A stretch of DNA of 64,000 bases from CAYYWP01 sp050176585 (GTDB lineage Bacteria > Desulfobacterota > Binatia > HRBIN30 > CADEER01): positions 1-64,000 of the forward strand of contig JBFXHX010000004.1 of assembly GCA_050176585.1 (NCBI GenBank), in the 5' to 3' direction. Made by a program: the position numbers and the translations under genes. The notes beneath the pieces were generated by a model. That model worked only from the letters and a program-made list of their open reading frames with translations. It was not told the origin of the DNA and did not search any database. Positions 33,732 to 42,067 of the stretch are shown piece by piece (the stretch's first letter is position 1; every line of letters starts with the position of its first letter).

Positions 33732-35927
33732 ATGACGGGCGCGCGCGCCGACGAGTCCCGACCCGATGCTGGAGCGCCGAATGCGCTCATCGTTCTAGCG
33801 TCGACCGCCGCGGGCATCACCGGGGCCCTCCTGCTCGCATTCGCACGGCCCGCCGCGGGCCTTGGGTTGCTGGCGCTCAGCGCGGTGCTGCTGCGCTGGC
33901 CCCGCTCGATCTGGTCAGTAGCGGACCCCTCCGAGCTGGCGCCGGCGACGCGGCGCTGGCTGCTCCTGGGGGTTACGGCGGTCGCCGCCGTGTTTCGCTG
34001 CTACCGGCTCAACCCGCCCGGCCTGTGGGGCGATGACGCGGTGAACGGCCTGCTCGCCTTCGATGTACTGGCAGGCGAGATCAGCTCGCCGTTCCAGATC
34101 GTCGCGCATTCGTACAGCCACTTTCACGCGCTGTCGAACTATCCAATCGCGGCCGCGTTCTGGCTCTTCGGCCCCGATCTGTGGACGCTGCGCCTGCCCG
34201 GCGTGATCATGGGCATCGCCGGCGCGCCGCTGCTCTACGGCATCGTCGCGCCGCTGTTCGGCGCGCGTGCGGGCCTGATCGCGGCGCTGTTCTACGCCTG
34301 CTCGCCGCCGCAGATCTCGCATGCGAAGCAGCTCGTGCAGATCATCACCGGGGAATTCTTCCTCCTCGCCGCGCTCTGCTTGCTCGTGCAGGGCGCCGCG
34401 CGGGGCCGCCGGGCATTGGTGGTAGCCGCGGCGGCGCCGCTGGCGCTGACCGTGTACACGTATCATTCCGCTCGCATCACCCCGCTGATCGCCGTCGCGT
34501 TTCTGATCGCGTGGTGGCTCCGCGGGCGCTTTGCGGGCGCTCCCGCGGGAGCGCCCGCCGCCCGGCCGGCCCGGATCGGAATCGGCACGGCGCTCACCGC
34601 GCTCACCGTGTTCGCGCTATGCACCGTGCCCGCCGTGGTTGGTTACGCGCGCAATCCGAGCGCGCTGGTCGCGCGCGTCAGCTCGGAATCGATCTGGGTG
34701 GCGATGCGCCAGCAGAACAGCTGGCTACCGCTATGGGACGCGGCCTGGCGCACCGCGGGGATGTTCCACTACCAGCAGGGACCGACCTACCATTGGTTCG
34801 GCATCGGCTCGGACCCGGCGTTCAACCCGGTGGTCGGGTTCCTCTTCGTGCACGGCCTGATCGCCAGCCTCGCGCGCTGGCGTGAACCGCGCCACCTGCT
34901 GCTCCTGACCTGGGCGATCCTCGGTCTCGTGCCCGCCCTGCTCTCCGGCGGGGCCCCGCGCCTGTATCGCGGGCTCTACGCCACATTGCCGCTGTACGTG
35001 TGGGCGGCGCTGCCGCTCGCGCAACTGCTCGCCGCCGGCCGCTGGCAGCGCGGCGTGCGCGTGCTCGCGTTGGTCCTCATCGGCGCCGTCCCGCTGATCG
35101 ACTCCCAGTATTACTTCTACCGCCTCTACACGCACCCGCGCCTCCATTGGTTCCAGGCCGAACGGATGGTGGAGATGGCGCGGACGCTGCGCAGTTACGG
35201 ACCGGGATGGACCGGGTATTTGTTGTCACAGGACTTCGTGTTCGATCACGAAACCCTGCTCTTCCTGACCCGCGCCTGGAACCTCGACCTGCGCGGGGTC
35301 GCGAGCCTCGCCGAAGTCCTGCCCTTGCACCCGCTGCCCGAGCGCGGTGCGCTCTTCATGATGACACCGGCAACGCTGCCGGCGGCGGAGGCCATTCGCG
35401 CGTTCTACCCCTCGAGCGAGCTGTTTCAGCGCACCGAGCCGACGCCCCGCTCGTGGGCGTTCGATGCGTACCTGCCGATCGCGCACTGGCCGGCCACGCC
35501 ACACACGATCGCGGCCTTCGCCGCCGTGCCGCGCGCGATCGCCGAACAGGCGCATAACCGCCCAGCGATTGGGCTCCAGGCCGATTACGATCTCGGCGAC
35601 CGCCACACGCGCCGGCTGGAGCCCTACCCATTGTACGTATTCATGCCCAGGCCGTTCCCGACCCGGTTCCGCACGACCATGCGTGGACGGCTGATCGTGC
35701 CGGAGCCCGGCGGCTACCGACTCGATGTCGAGAGCAACGCGATCCCGCGCGTGTGGCTCGATGGAAGGCCCGCCGATCTCGCCAAGGAGCTGTCCGCGGG
35801 CGCACACGACTTCCGTTTGCAACTCGGCCAGGTCGAGCAACTGTCGCTGCAGATGTTCTGGCAGCGCGCCGATCTCGGCCGCACGCCAGTGCCGCCGGAG
35901 GCATGGCGTCCGCCTGACGACCAGTGA
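33732..35927 (+). CDS. GT39/PMT-like membrane glycosyltransferase with C-terminal beta domain
   Basis: 731 residues. About ten to twelve membrane helices follow a short N-terminus. The first large loop carries NPPGLWGDDAVNG, where the Asp pair matches the catalytic acidic residues of GT-C (GT39/ArnT-like) enzymes. After the membrane part comes a soluble region (about 470-731). Its end (TTMRGRLIVPEPGGYRLDVES, in part, then VWLDGRPAD and GAHDFRLQL) looks like a PA14-type sugar-binding sandwich. The donor is probably a polyprenyl-phosphate sugar and the acceptor is unknown. It converges with psd. Confidence 0.86.
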   Translation: MTGARADESRPDAGAPNALIVLASTAAGITGALLLAFARPAAGLGLLALSAVLLRWPRSIWSVADPSELAPATRRWLLLGVTAVAAVFRCYRLNPPGLWGDDAVNGLLAFDVLAGEISSPFQIVAHSYSHFHALSNYPIAAAFWLFGPDLWTLRLPGVIMGIAGAPLLYGIVAPLFGARAGLIAALFYACSPPQISHAKQLVQIITGEFFLLAALCLLVQGAARGRRALVVAAAAPLALTVYTYHSARITPLIAVAFLIAWWLRGRFAGAPAGAPAARPARIGIGTALTALTVFALCTVPAVVGYARNPSALVARVSSESIWVAMRQQNSWLPLWDAAWRTAGMFHYQQGPTYHWFGIGSDPAFNPVVGFLFVHGLIASLARWREPRHLLLLTWAILGLVPALLSGGAPRLYRGLYATLPLYVWAALPLAQLLAAGRWQRGVRVLALVLIGAVPLIDSQYYFYRLYTHPRLHWFQAERMVEMARTLRSYGPGWTGYLLSQDFVFDHETLLFLTRAWNLDLRGVASLAEVLPLHPLPERGALFMMTPATLPAAEAIRAFYPSSELFQRTEPTPRSWAFDAYLPIAHWPATPHTIAAFAAVPRAIAEQAHNRPAIGLQADYDLGDRHTRRLEPYPLYVFMPRPFPTRFRTTMRGRLIVPEPGGYRLDVESNAIPRVWLDGRPADLAKELSAGAHDFRLQLGQVEQLSLQMFWQRADLGRTPVPPEAWRPPDDQ

Positions 35928-35962
35928 AGCGATCTGGGCGCTCGTCGCCTCGTGCCGGGCCG

Positions 35963-36832
35963 CTAGTCCGATTGCGGCGTGGCAATCGTGCCGATGCGCT
36001 GTCCGAAGCGGACAGGCGTTCCCGGCCTTTGGATGTCGAGCTGTGCGATTCCAGGGGCGACGATGAGCACGATCGTGGAGCCAAATTCGAAGCGCCCGAG
36101 CTCCTGCCCTTTCGCCAGCCGCACCCCCTCGTAGCGCCGTTCCAGCGGCACCGCGCCGGGCGCGTTCGTGGCGAGATCATCGAAGGACAAGCGAATCTTG
36201 CCCACCAAGGTGGCGCCCACCGCGACGAAGCAGACATCCTCGCTCCGGTCGGTCGTGCTCAGGTACACGCAGATGCGCTCGTTGACTGCGAACAGGTCGT
36301 CGATTCCGCGCAGCCCTATGCCGTTCACCGGCCACAGCGCACCGGGTAGATAGCTCGCGCGCAGCACCGTCGCGTCGCACGGCGCGTGAAAGCGGTGATA
36401 GTCGCACGGGGCCAGGTACAAGGTGGCGTACGCACCGCCCTCGAACCGCGCGGCGGCACCGGCATCGCCCAGGAGCTGTGCGAGCGAGTAGGGCCTCCCT
36501 TTCAGCTGGAGGAGCTGGCCGCGCTCGACGGTGCCCGCGCTGCCCCACCGGCCATCGCACGGCGAGACGAGCGCATCGGGCGCGCTATCGACCGCGCGCG
36601 CATCGGCGCGGAGGTGACGGGTGAAAAATGCCTGCAGGCTCTCGAACGAGGCGAGTGGTTCTCTGACCTCGGTGAAATCCACCCCGACCAGGCGTCCGAA
36701 TATCCGCGCTGCCGGGGTTCGCATCGACGGCGGTAGCCGGCGCATGGCGGCCCAGCCCGCGGCGCGCGACAGCAGGTGCTTGGGTAGCGCTTTCAGGACG
36801 AGCAGCATCAAGCGATGGGCGACCGCCGCCAT
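35963..36832 (-). CDS. psd: Phosphatidylserine decarboxylase proenzyme
   Basis: 289 residues from ATG 36832 (an in-frame start exists at 36856). Converts phosphatidylserine to phosphatidylethanolamine at the inner membrane. Motifs: FFTRHLRADAR, VSPCDGRW, the YLAPCDYHRFHAP active-site His segment, and the self-cleavage site as FGST near the C-terminus (usual form LGST), whose Ser becomes the pyruvoyl group. Length and order fit the bacterial Psd-B type. pssA is not in the window. Confidence 0.93.
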   Translation of the reverse strand: MAAVAHRLMLLVLKALPKHLLSRAAGWAAMRRLPPSMRTPAARIFGRLVGVDFTEVREPLASFESLQAFFTRHLRADARAVDSAPDALVSPCDGRWGSAGTVERGQLLQLKGRPYSLAQLLGDAGAAARFEGGAYATLYLAPCDYHRFHAPCDATVLRASYLPGALWPVNGIGLRGIDDLFAVNERICVYLSTTDRSEDVCFVAVGATLVGKIRLSFDDLATNAPGAVPLERRYEGVRLAKGQELGRFEFGSTIVLIVAPGIAQLDIQRPGTPVRFGQRIGTIATPQSD

Positions 36833-37013
36833 GGCGCGCGTGTACCTACACTCCACCCCGCCGGTGCGCCACTTGGCTAACGCCGGGGGCGACCGTTTTG
36901 CGCGGTTTCGACAGCATGAGTCGTATCCCGCCCGGCAGCCGCTGCAGCAAACGCTCCGAACAGGTCATCTTGCCCCCGCAGGGATCCATGTCCAAACGTT
37001 TACCTTGTTGCGC

Positions 37014-37301
37014 ATGACTACATCATCGCCCCCGGATAGAGCCGGCCGCGAGCGCCAGCCGCGGCGGGCGGCGACCAGCACACCCAGTCATTTGATCCCC
37101 TGCCCACTCTGCCAAACCGAGTTCGACCTCTTCGCGGCGGTGTGGTGTCCGCACATCGAGCTCGAGCCGTCCAAAATCTGCCCGAGCTGCGCACAGTGCC
37201 TGTGTGATCACCCGGCGTACCGCGAACCCAACTTCTGGAAGGAAGCACCGCTCGTCTTTCGCCAGCACGGGTTTCAGCGGCTCTTTCTCTATTACCTGTG
37301 A
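37014..37301 (+). CDS. Small conserved zinc-ribbon-like protein
   Basis: 95 residues, function unknown. The C-terminal two thirds look conserved: CPLC and CPSCAQCLC give six cysteines in CxxC spacing around WCPHIELEPSKI, likely binding one or two zincs, then NFWKEAPLVFRQHGFQRLFLYYL (in part). I recall similar short proteins in uncultured soil lineages but cannot name the family. No ribosome site is clear at the ATG. The upstream frame is open but not protein-like. It stands alone between psd and a lipoprotein gene. Confidence 0.7.
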   Translation: MTTSSPPDRAGRERQPRRAATSTPSHLIPCPLCQTEFDLFAAVWCPHIELEPSKICPSCAQCLCDHPAYREPNFWKEAPLVFRQHGFQRLFLYYL

Positions 37302-37464
37302 GGAGCGCGGCCGGGCCGCGGCGCTGCCGGACCGGGCGGGTTGGCTATAACTCCGCGCTCGCCGCCTCGGGGTCGCGCGGCAGTTTCGGGAACGCCCCGT
37401 CCGGGTCGCGTAGAACTGGCCTGCTATCCGCGCTACAGAGCGCGCGTTCGGCGGCTGCTACCGG

Positions 37465-38724
37465 ATGAGGAAGCGATGCACGCGATACCGCGCCTGGGCC
37501 GTCGCGCTCTCGGCAACGCTGCTGGCCGGCTGCGGCGCGGGCGCGCCGCGCCTGGACGCGCCGGCACAGCCGCCGATGATCATCACGTTCTGGTGCGCAC
37601 CGCCGCTGGCGGAGCTGAACGAGGACCGGGTGGCCGAGATCGCGGCCGCCGGCTTCACCATCATCGGCGCTCCGTGCGAGGGCGTGCTCGACGTCGCCAG
37701 CAATCGGCGGGCACTAGAGCTCGTGCACCGGTATCAGCTCGGAATGTGGGTGGCCGACCACCGCATCTACGCGGCGGCGACCGGCGATGCTGCGGCGCAG
37801 GCGCAACTCGCGGCCGTCGTCGCGGACTATCGCGATGCACCCGCGTTGCGTGGCTACATGGTCCTGGACGAGCCGGCGGTCGACGGCTTTCCCGCCGTCG
37901 CCATCACCGTTGCTGGCTTGCGCGATGCCGACCCCGAACGGCTCGCCTATGTGAACCTGCTGCCCGACTATGTGCCGCCGCACCTCCTCGGCGCCCCTTC
38001 GTACGCGGACTATCTCGAGCAATTCGCGGCGCAGGTGCGGCCCCAGATGCTGAGCGTGGACTACTATCCGTTCGGCGAGCACAAGGATCGTTCGACCTTT
38101 TTCGCAAATCTCGGCGCGTTGCGGAGCACCGCGTTGCGGCACGACCTCCCATTCATGTGGATCGCGCTGGCGATGCCGCACGGTCCCTATCGCGATCCGA
38201 CGGAAGCCGAGCTCGCGTGGCAGCTCTTTCATGCGCTGGCCTTTGGTGCCCGCGGTGTGTCGTATTTCACCTATTGGACCCCGCCCGGCGGAGGCGAGTG
38301 GAACTTTCGGAACGGCCTGATCGAGCATGGCCGCCCCACCGTCCGCTACTTTCAAGCGGCGCAGCTGAACCGCCAGCTGCGCGCGATTGGCGATGCGTTG
38401 GCGGCGTGGCGCTCGATCGCGATCGCAGATTCCCGCGGCGAGATCGCCGCACCGTTCCCGATCGGCCCCATCGCCGGCATCGACGGCGGCGCGGTGACCG
38501 TCGGGCTATTTGCCGACGGGCGCGACGGCATCGCGGCATTGCTGGTCAACCGCGATTACCGCGAGAGCGTCACCGCGGTGTTGCATCCGCGCGCCGGCGC
38601 GCCCGCACCGGAGGAGCTGGACCTCGAGAGCGCCCGCTGGCAGCCCGCCGCCTCCCTTCGCTTCGAGCTCGCGCCCGGCCGCGCTCGGCTGCTCCGCTGG
38701 AGCGCGGCGCGCTGGCAGTGGTGA
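37465..38724 (+). CDS. Lipoprotein with a glycoside-hydrolase-like TIM barrel
   Basis: 419 residues. Signal with lipobox LLAGC (Cys 23), so lipid-anchored outside the cytoplasm. The body resembles a (beta/alpha)8 hydrolase of the GH42/clan A type: IITFWCAPPLAELNED, GFTIIGAPC, GYMVLDEPAVDGFP (candidate acid Glu), VDYYPFG, ALAFGARGVSYFTYWTPPGGGEW, then a beta-sandwich C-terminus (GIAALLVNRDYRESVT). The Glu/Asp in LDEPA fits a retaining catalytic acid, but a second catalytic Glu is not obvious. The substrate is unknown, possibly a surface or environmental glycan. Confidence 0.8.
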   Translation: MRKRCTRYRAWAVALSATLLAGCGAGAPRLDAPAQPPMIITFWCAPPLAELNEDRVAEIAAAGFTIIGAPCEGVLDVASNRRALELVHRYQLGMWVADHRIYAAATGDAAAQAQLAAVVADYRDAPALRGYMVLDEPAVDGFPAVAITVAGLRDADPERLAYVNLLPDYVPPHLLGAPSYADYLEQFAAQVRPQMLSVDYYPFGEHKDRSTFFANLGALRSTALRHDLPFMWIALAMPHGPYRDPTEAELAWQLFHALAFGARGVSYFTYWTPPGGGEWNFRNGLIEHGRPTVRYFQAAQLNRQLRAIGDALAAWRSIAIADSRGEIAAPFPIGPIAGIDGGAVTVGLFADGRDGIAALLVNRDYRESVTAVLHPRAGAPAPEELDLESARWQPAASLRFELAPGRARLLRWSAARWQW

Positions 38725-38732
38725 TGGGAGAG

Positions 38733-38767
38733 CCTGTTCGCTGTTACGCGCTGTCGGCTGTTGCGGG
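38733..38767 (+). repeat. CTGTTCGCTGTTACG dispersed repeat, copy A
   Basis: A 35-base stretch built from two diverged CTGTTCGCTGTTACG-like units. It matches the reverse complement of 44501-44532 over most of its length and a shorter copy at 44428-44445. It starts 8 bases after the lipoprotein stop. The rest of 38768-38950 has no gene. Confidence 0.55.
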
Positions 38768-38950
38768 TAGCGCTGCGCAATTTCCCGTGTAGCCGCCGGC
38801 CCTGTGGTGGTCAGCGGGCAAAGCGCGCCTCGTCGTCGAGGCTACGAGTGACCTCCGGGTGGGGAGTCCGGCGCCCGTTGTGCAGAACGGGCTCGCGCGC
38901 GGGTTGCGGCGGCACGGACAGCCCGTTAGACCGGAACCCAGGGCAGCTCC

Positions 38951-39766
38951 ATGGGTTTTCTTTTTGTCGACCGCATCACTGCACTGGACGACGAGTCCGC
39001 CAGCGGGGAGCTCGAGGTTCCCCCCGGCTGGGGGCTGCCGGCCTGGCTGGTGATCGAAGCAGTCGGCCAGCTCGCGGGGTGGATCGCGATCGCGCGCAGC
39101 GAGTTCCGGAGCCGGCCAGTCGCCGCGTTGGTCGGCGACGTGCGCGTCGGCGTTCTCGAGCCGAGCGCATGCGCCGCGACGCGCGTGGCGCTGCGGGCGC
39201 GCATCGAACGGTTCGACGGCCGCGCCATTCTCTATTCCGGCATGGCGGCTTGTGGTGATGCCACGCTCGCGGTGGTGCTGCGCTGCGTCGGCCCGCTGCT
39301 GCCGGTCGACGTGTTCGATGACCCTGAAGCGCTGCGAGCTCGGCTGGCGGCGCTCCGGGCCGGCGGCGTGCGCGCCGTGTCGGCGGCGGTGCCGGCACCC
39401 GAATTGAGCGACATCACGCGCGGGGAACGCGGCGTGAGCGCCGTGCTGCACGTACCCCAGACGGCGGAATTCTTCCGCGATCACTTCCCCCGCCGGGCCG
39501 TTTTCCCGGCCTCACTCTTGGCCGACGCCCAGAATCGAATCGCGCGCCTGATCGCATCGGAGGCCCTCGGCGTCGATGTCGGCCGGGTACGCCCTGCGGC
39601 CGTGCGCGACTTCAAGATCCGCGCGTTCTCCGAGCCGGGACAAACATTGGAGCTGCACGCCGAGCTCGTCGAGGCGCAGGAAGCCGTCGCGAGCGTGAAA
39701 ATGAGCGCGTCGACCGAGGGCAGTCGCACCGCGACGGGGCGGCTGGATTACCGGATTGCTCCGTGA
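38951..39766 (+). CDS. Double hotdog-fold protein, FabZ-dehydratase-like
   Basis: 271 residues forming two hotdog domains: about 1-125 (FLFVDRITALDDESASGELEVP, in part) and about 140-271 (AVLHVPQTAEFFRDHFPRRAVFPASLLADAQNRIA). The second carries the DHFPRRAVFPASLL segment typical of 3-hydroxyacyl-ACP dehydratases; the catalytic His is present. The first has a degenerate helix (LPAWLVIEAVGQLAGW), with the usual Glu retained. It may act on hydroxyacyl chains for lipid A or a special lipid. The WaaF-like gene starts within its stop codon (GTGA). Confidence 0.8.
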   Translation: MGFLFVDRITALDDESASGELEVPPGWGLPAWLVIEAVGQLAGWIAIARSEFRSRPVAALVGDVRVGVLEPSACAATRVALRARIERFDGRAILYSGMAACGDATLAVVLRCVGPLLPVDVFDDPEALRARLAALRAGGVRAVSAAVPAPELSDITRGERGVSAVLHVPQTAEFFRDHFPRRAVFPASLLADAQNRIARLIASEALGVDVGRVRPAAVRDFKIRAFSEPGQTLELHAELVEAQEAVASVKMSASTEGSRTATGRLDYRIAP

Positions 39767-40836
39767 GGTCCGCTGCGCCGCGGCACAGCCGTGAGCAGCC
39801 CCCACCGGCGCCCGCGCGGGTGCTCGTCAAAGAGGTGAACTGGCTCGGCGACTTGGTGATGAGCCTCCCAGCTCTGCGCGCGATCCGGCGCGCTTTCCCG
39901 GCCGCCCACCTCGCAGTGCTCGTGAAGCAAGAGCTGGCCAGCTTCTTCGATGGCGCGTACTGGCTCGACGAAGTGCTGACATATCGCGTCGGCCGTTCGC
40001 TGCGCGGTATTGCCGACCGCGCTCGCGTGGTCGCGGCGATCCGCGCCGGGCGCTTCGATCTGGCCATCGTCTTTCCGCGCAGCTTCGAGTCGGCTTTCTG
40101 GACGGCGCTGGGCGGCGTGCCGCGCCGGGTGGGATATGAGGCGGATGGACGCGGCCTGCTGCTGACGGACCGCGTACGGCGCTCGGCTGCGCTGTTGCGC
40201 GGCCACCAGGCGCACGACTACCTGCACTTGCTCAGCACGACGCTCGGCATCGCGGGCGAGCCGAGCGACTGCCGGATCGACGTGGCCGACCGGCATCGCG
40301 CGACCATGGGCGCGTGGTTGACCGCACACCGCCGGAGCCGCGGCCCGCTGGTCGCGCTCGCGGTGGCAGCCGCGTACGGCCCCGCGAAGGAATGGCCCGC
40401 GGCGCGCTGGACCGCGTTGATCGACCGGCTCGCCGAACGCTACGGGGCGGAATGCGTGCTCGTCGGCGCGCCCGGCGAACGCCAGCGCTCCGCGGACATC
40501 GCCGCGCCGTCGCGCCACGGCGCACTCGTCGCCGCAGGCGAAACCGGAGTGGGTGAAGCCATCGCCCTGCTCGCCCGATGCGATGCGTTCGTCGGCAACG
40601 ATTCCGGCTCCATGCACGTCGCGGGTGCGCTCGGCATTCCCACCGTCGGCGTGTTCGGCTCCACGAACCCAGAGCGCACGGCGCCGCTCGGCGCGCGGAC
40701 GCGAATCGCGTATCGCCAGGTGGCGTGCAGTCCCTGTCTCGAGCGCACCTGCCGTTTCGGCCATTACGAGTGCCTTCACGCCATCGAGGTCGACGAGATC
40801 GAACGCGCACTGGTAGAGCTCGGCGCGCTAAGCTGA
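39763..40836 (+). CDS. waaF: LPS heptosyltransferase (GT9, WaaF-like)
   Basis: 357 residues from GTG 39763. GT-B fold family 9. Seen: VLVKEVNWLGDLVMSLPALRAIRRAFP at the N-terminus (in part), VGYEADGRGLLLTD, the NDSGSMHVAGALGIPTVGVFGSTNPERTAP nucleotide-sugar site (in part), and the C-terminal cysteine pattern CSPCLERTCRFGHYECL characteristic of heptosyltransferase II. It adds heptose to the LPS inner core, consistent with gmhA at 13.6 kb. It is coupled to a dehydratase-like gene, which suggests lipid A or core assembly. Confidence 0.9.
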   Translation: MRSAAPRHSREQPPPAPARVLVKEVNWLGDLVMSLPALRAIRRAFPAAHLAVLVKQELASFFDGAYWLDEVLTYRVGRSLRGIADRARVVAAIRAGRFDLAIVFPRSFESAFWTALGGVPRRVGYEADGRGLLLTDRVRRSAALLRGHQAHDYLHLLSTTLGIAGEPSDCRIDVADRHRATMGAWLTAHRRSRGPLVALAVAAAYGPAKEWPAARWTALIDRLAERYGAECVLVGAPGERQRSADIAAPSRHGALVAAGETGVGEAIALLARCDAFVGNDSGSMHVAGALGIPTVGVFGSTNPERTAPLGARTRIAYRQVACSPCLERTCRFGHYECLHAIEVDEIERALVELGALS

Positions 40837-41083
40837 GCCATGCTGCACGGGCACGCACCGGGCCACCGGCTCTTTGACACCGCGGAAAAGCGGTTCCTAT
40901 AAGCGCCCGCTGCGGTCTGGGACACTCGGCGTGCGAAATCCCGGTGTGAGAGCGACGGCGGCGCTGATCCGGCGATGGCGGATTTCGCGAACCGGTCATC
41001 TCGGATGCGCTGGGCGGTCGGCGCACCGGCCCAAACCCTGCGCTCGTTCGCGATGGAGGAGCGGCGCTGCCGTACTCCACCTG

Positions 41084-42067
41084 ATGTCCGCCGTCATGGC
41101 CGCAACGGCCGCGGCAGCCGCGCCGGGCGGCGGCCCGGTGGGCGACGCGCTCTACGGAACGAAGCTCGTCGGTTCGGACCGCGGCTGGGCCGTCGGTGCG
41201 TTCGGCACCATCCTCCGCACCGATGACGCTGGGCGCACCTGGGCGGCATCGCCCGCGCACACGACGCAACACCTGTACGACGTCGACTTCGTCGACCGCT
41301 CGCACGGCTGGATCGTCGGCCGCTCCGGAATCATTCTTCACACCGCCGATGGCGGCCAGACATGGCGCCGGCAGGACGGCGGCGCCGGCAAGCACCTGTT
41401 CGGCGTCGACTTCGCCGACGACAACTGCGGGGTTGCGGTCGGCGACTGGGGTGTGATCGTCGTCACCCGCGACGGCGGGCGGACCTGGGAGGATCGTTCG
41501 CTCGGCAGCGACATCATCCTGAACGACGTGTCGATGCTCGATTGCGTGCGCGGCTGGACCGTCGGCGAGCGCGGCACCGTCTTGGCGACCAGCGACGGCG
41601 GCCGCAGCTGGGCCGCGCTCCCAACCGGCGTCGACAAGACGTTGTTCGGCGTCCATCTCGCGGATGACCGCGGTTGGGTAGTCGGCATCGACGGCTTGAT
41701 CCTCCACAGTGCGGATGGGGGCACTACGTGGCAGGTGCAGAACGGTTCGACCGACGTGCGCGCGCCCGAGCAGGTCGGCTTCGCGGCCGCCCACGACACG
41801 CCGAGCCTCTACGCGATCGATATCGCCGACCAGTTCGGGATCGCAGTCGGCGAGGCGGGCGCCGTGTTCCTCAGCACCGATGCGGGTCGCAGCTGGACGC
41901 GTCAGGTCGCGAGCGACGCGGGGCGGGTCAGATGGTACCGGGCGGTGTCGCTCGCCAGCGGCGGCGGCGGCGTGATCGTCGGTGCGGACGGGCAGCGCTC
42001 GCGCATCGCCGGCGGCCGGATTCACGGTGCGGAGGGGGGCGGACGTGCTGCCCAGACGGTACGTTGA
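41084..42067 (+). CDS. Ycf48-like (BNR-repeat) exported protein
   Basis: About 327 residues. A hydrophobic leader (VLHLMSAVMAATAAAA) spans the annotated ATG, so the true start may lie slightly upstream. The body is a beta-propeller of about six repeats, each with GWxVGxxGxIxxTxDGGxTW (for example GWIVGRSGIILHTADGGQTW). It overlaps the MMPL exporter by 23 bases. Pairs of Ycf48-like protein and MMPL transporter are common in proteobacteria near hydrophobic-compound or lipid export genes. The propeller is a likely periplasmic accessory subunit. Confidence 0.87.
   Translation: MSAVMAATAAAAAPGGGPVGDALYGTKLVGSDRGWAVGAFGTILRTDDAGRTWAASPAHTTQHLYDVDFVDRSHGWIVGRSGIILHTADGGQTWRRQDGGAGKHLFGVDFADDNCGVAVGDWGVIVVTRDGGRTWEDRSLGSDIILNDVSMLDCVRGWTVGERGTVLATSDGGRSWAALPTGVDKTLFGVHLADDRGWVVGIDGLILHSADGGTTWQVQNGSTDVRAPEQVGFAAAHDTPSLYAIDIADQFGIAVGEAGAVFLSTDAGRSWTRQVASDAGRVRWYRAVSLASGGGGVIVGADGQRSRIAGGRIHGAEGGGRAAQTVR

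Noticed and set aside
40232..42025. 597-codon minus-strand frame over waaF and the Ycf48-like gene
   Set aside because: Spans two unrelated plus-strand genes; no domain visible.
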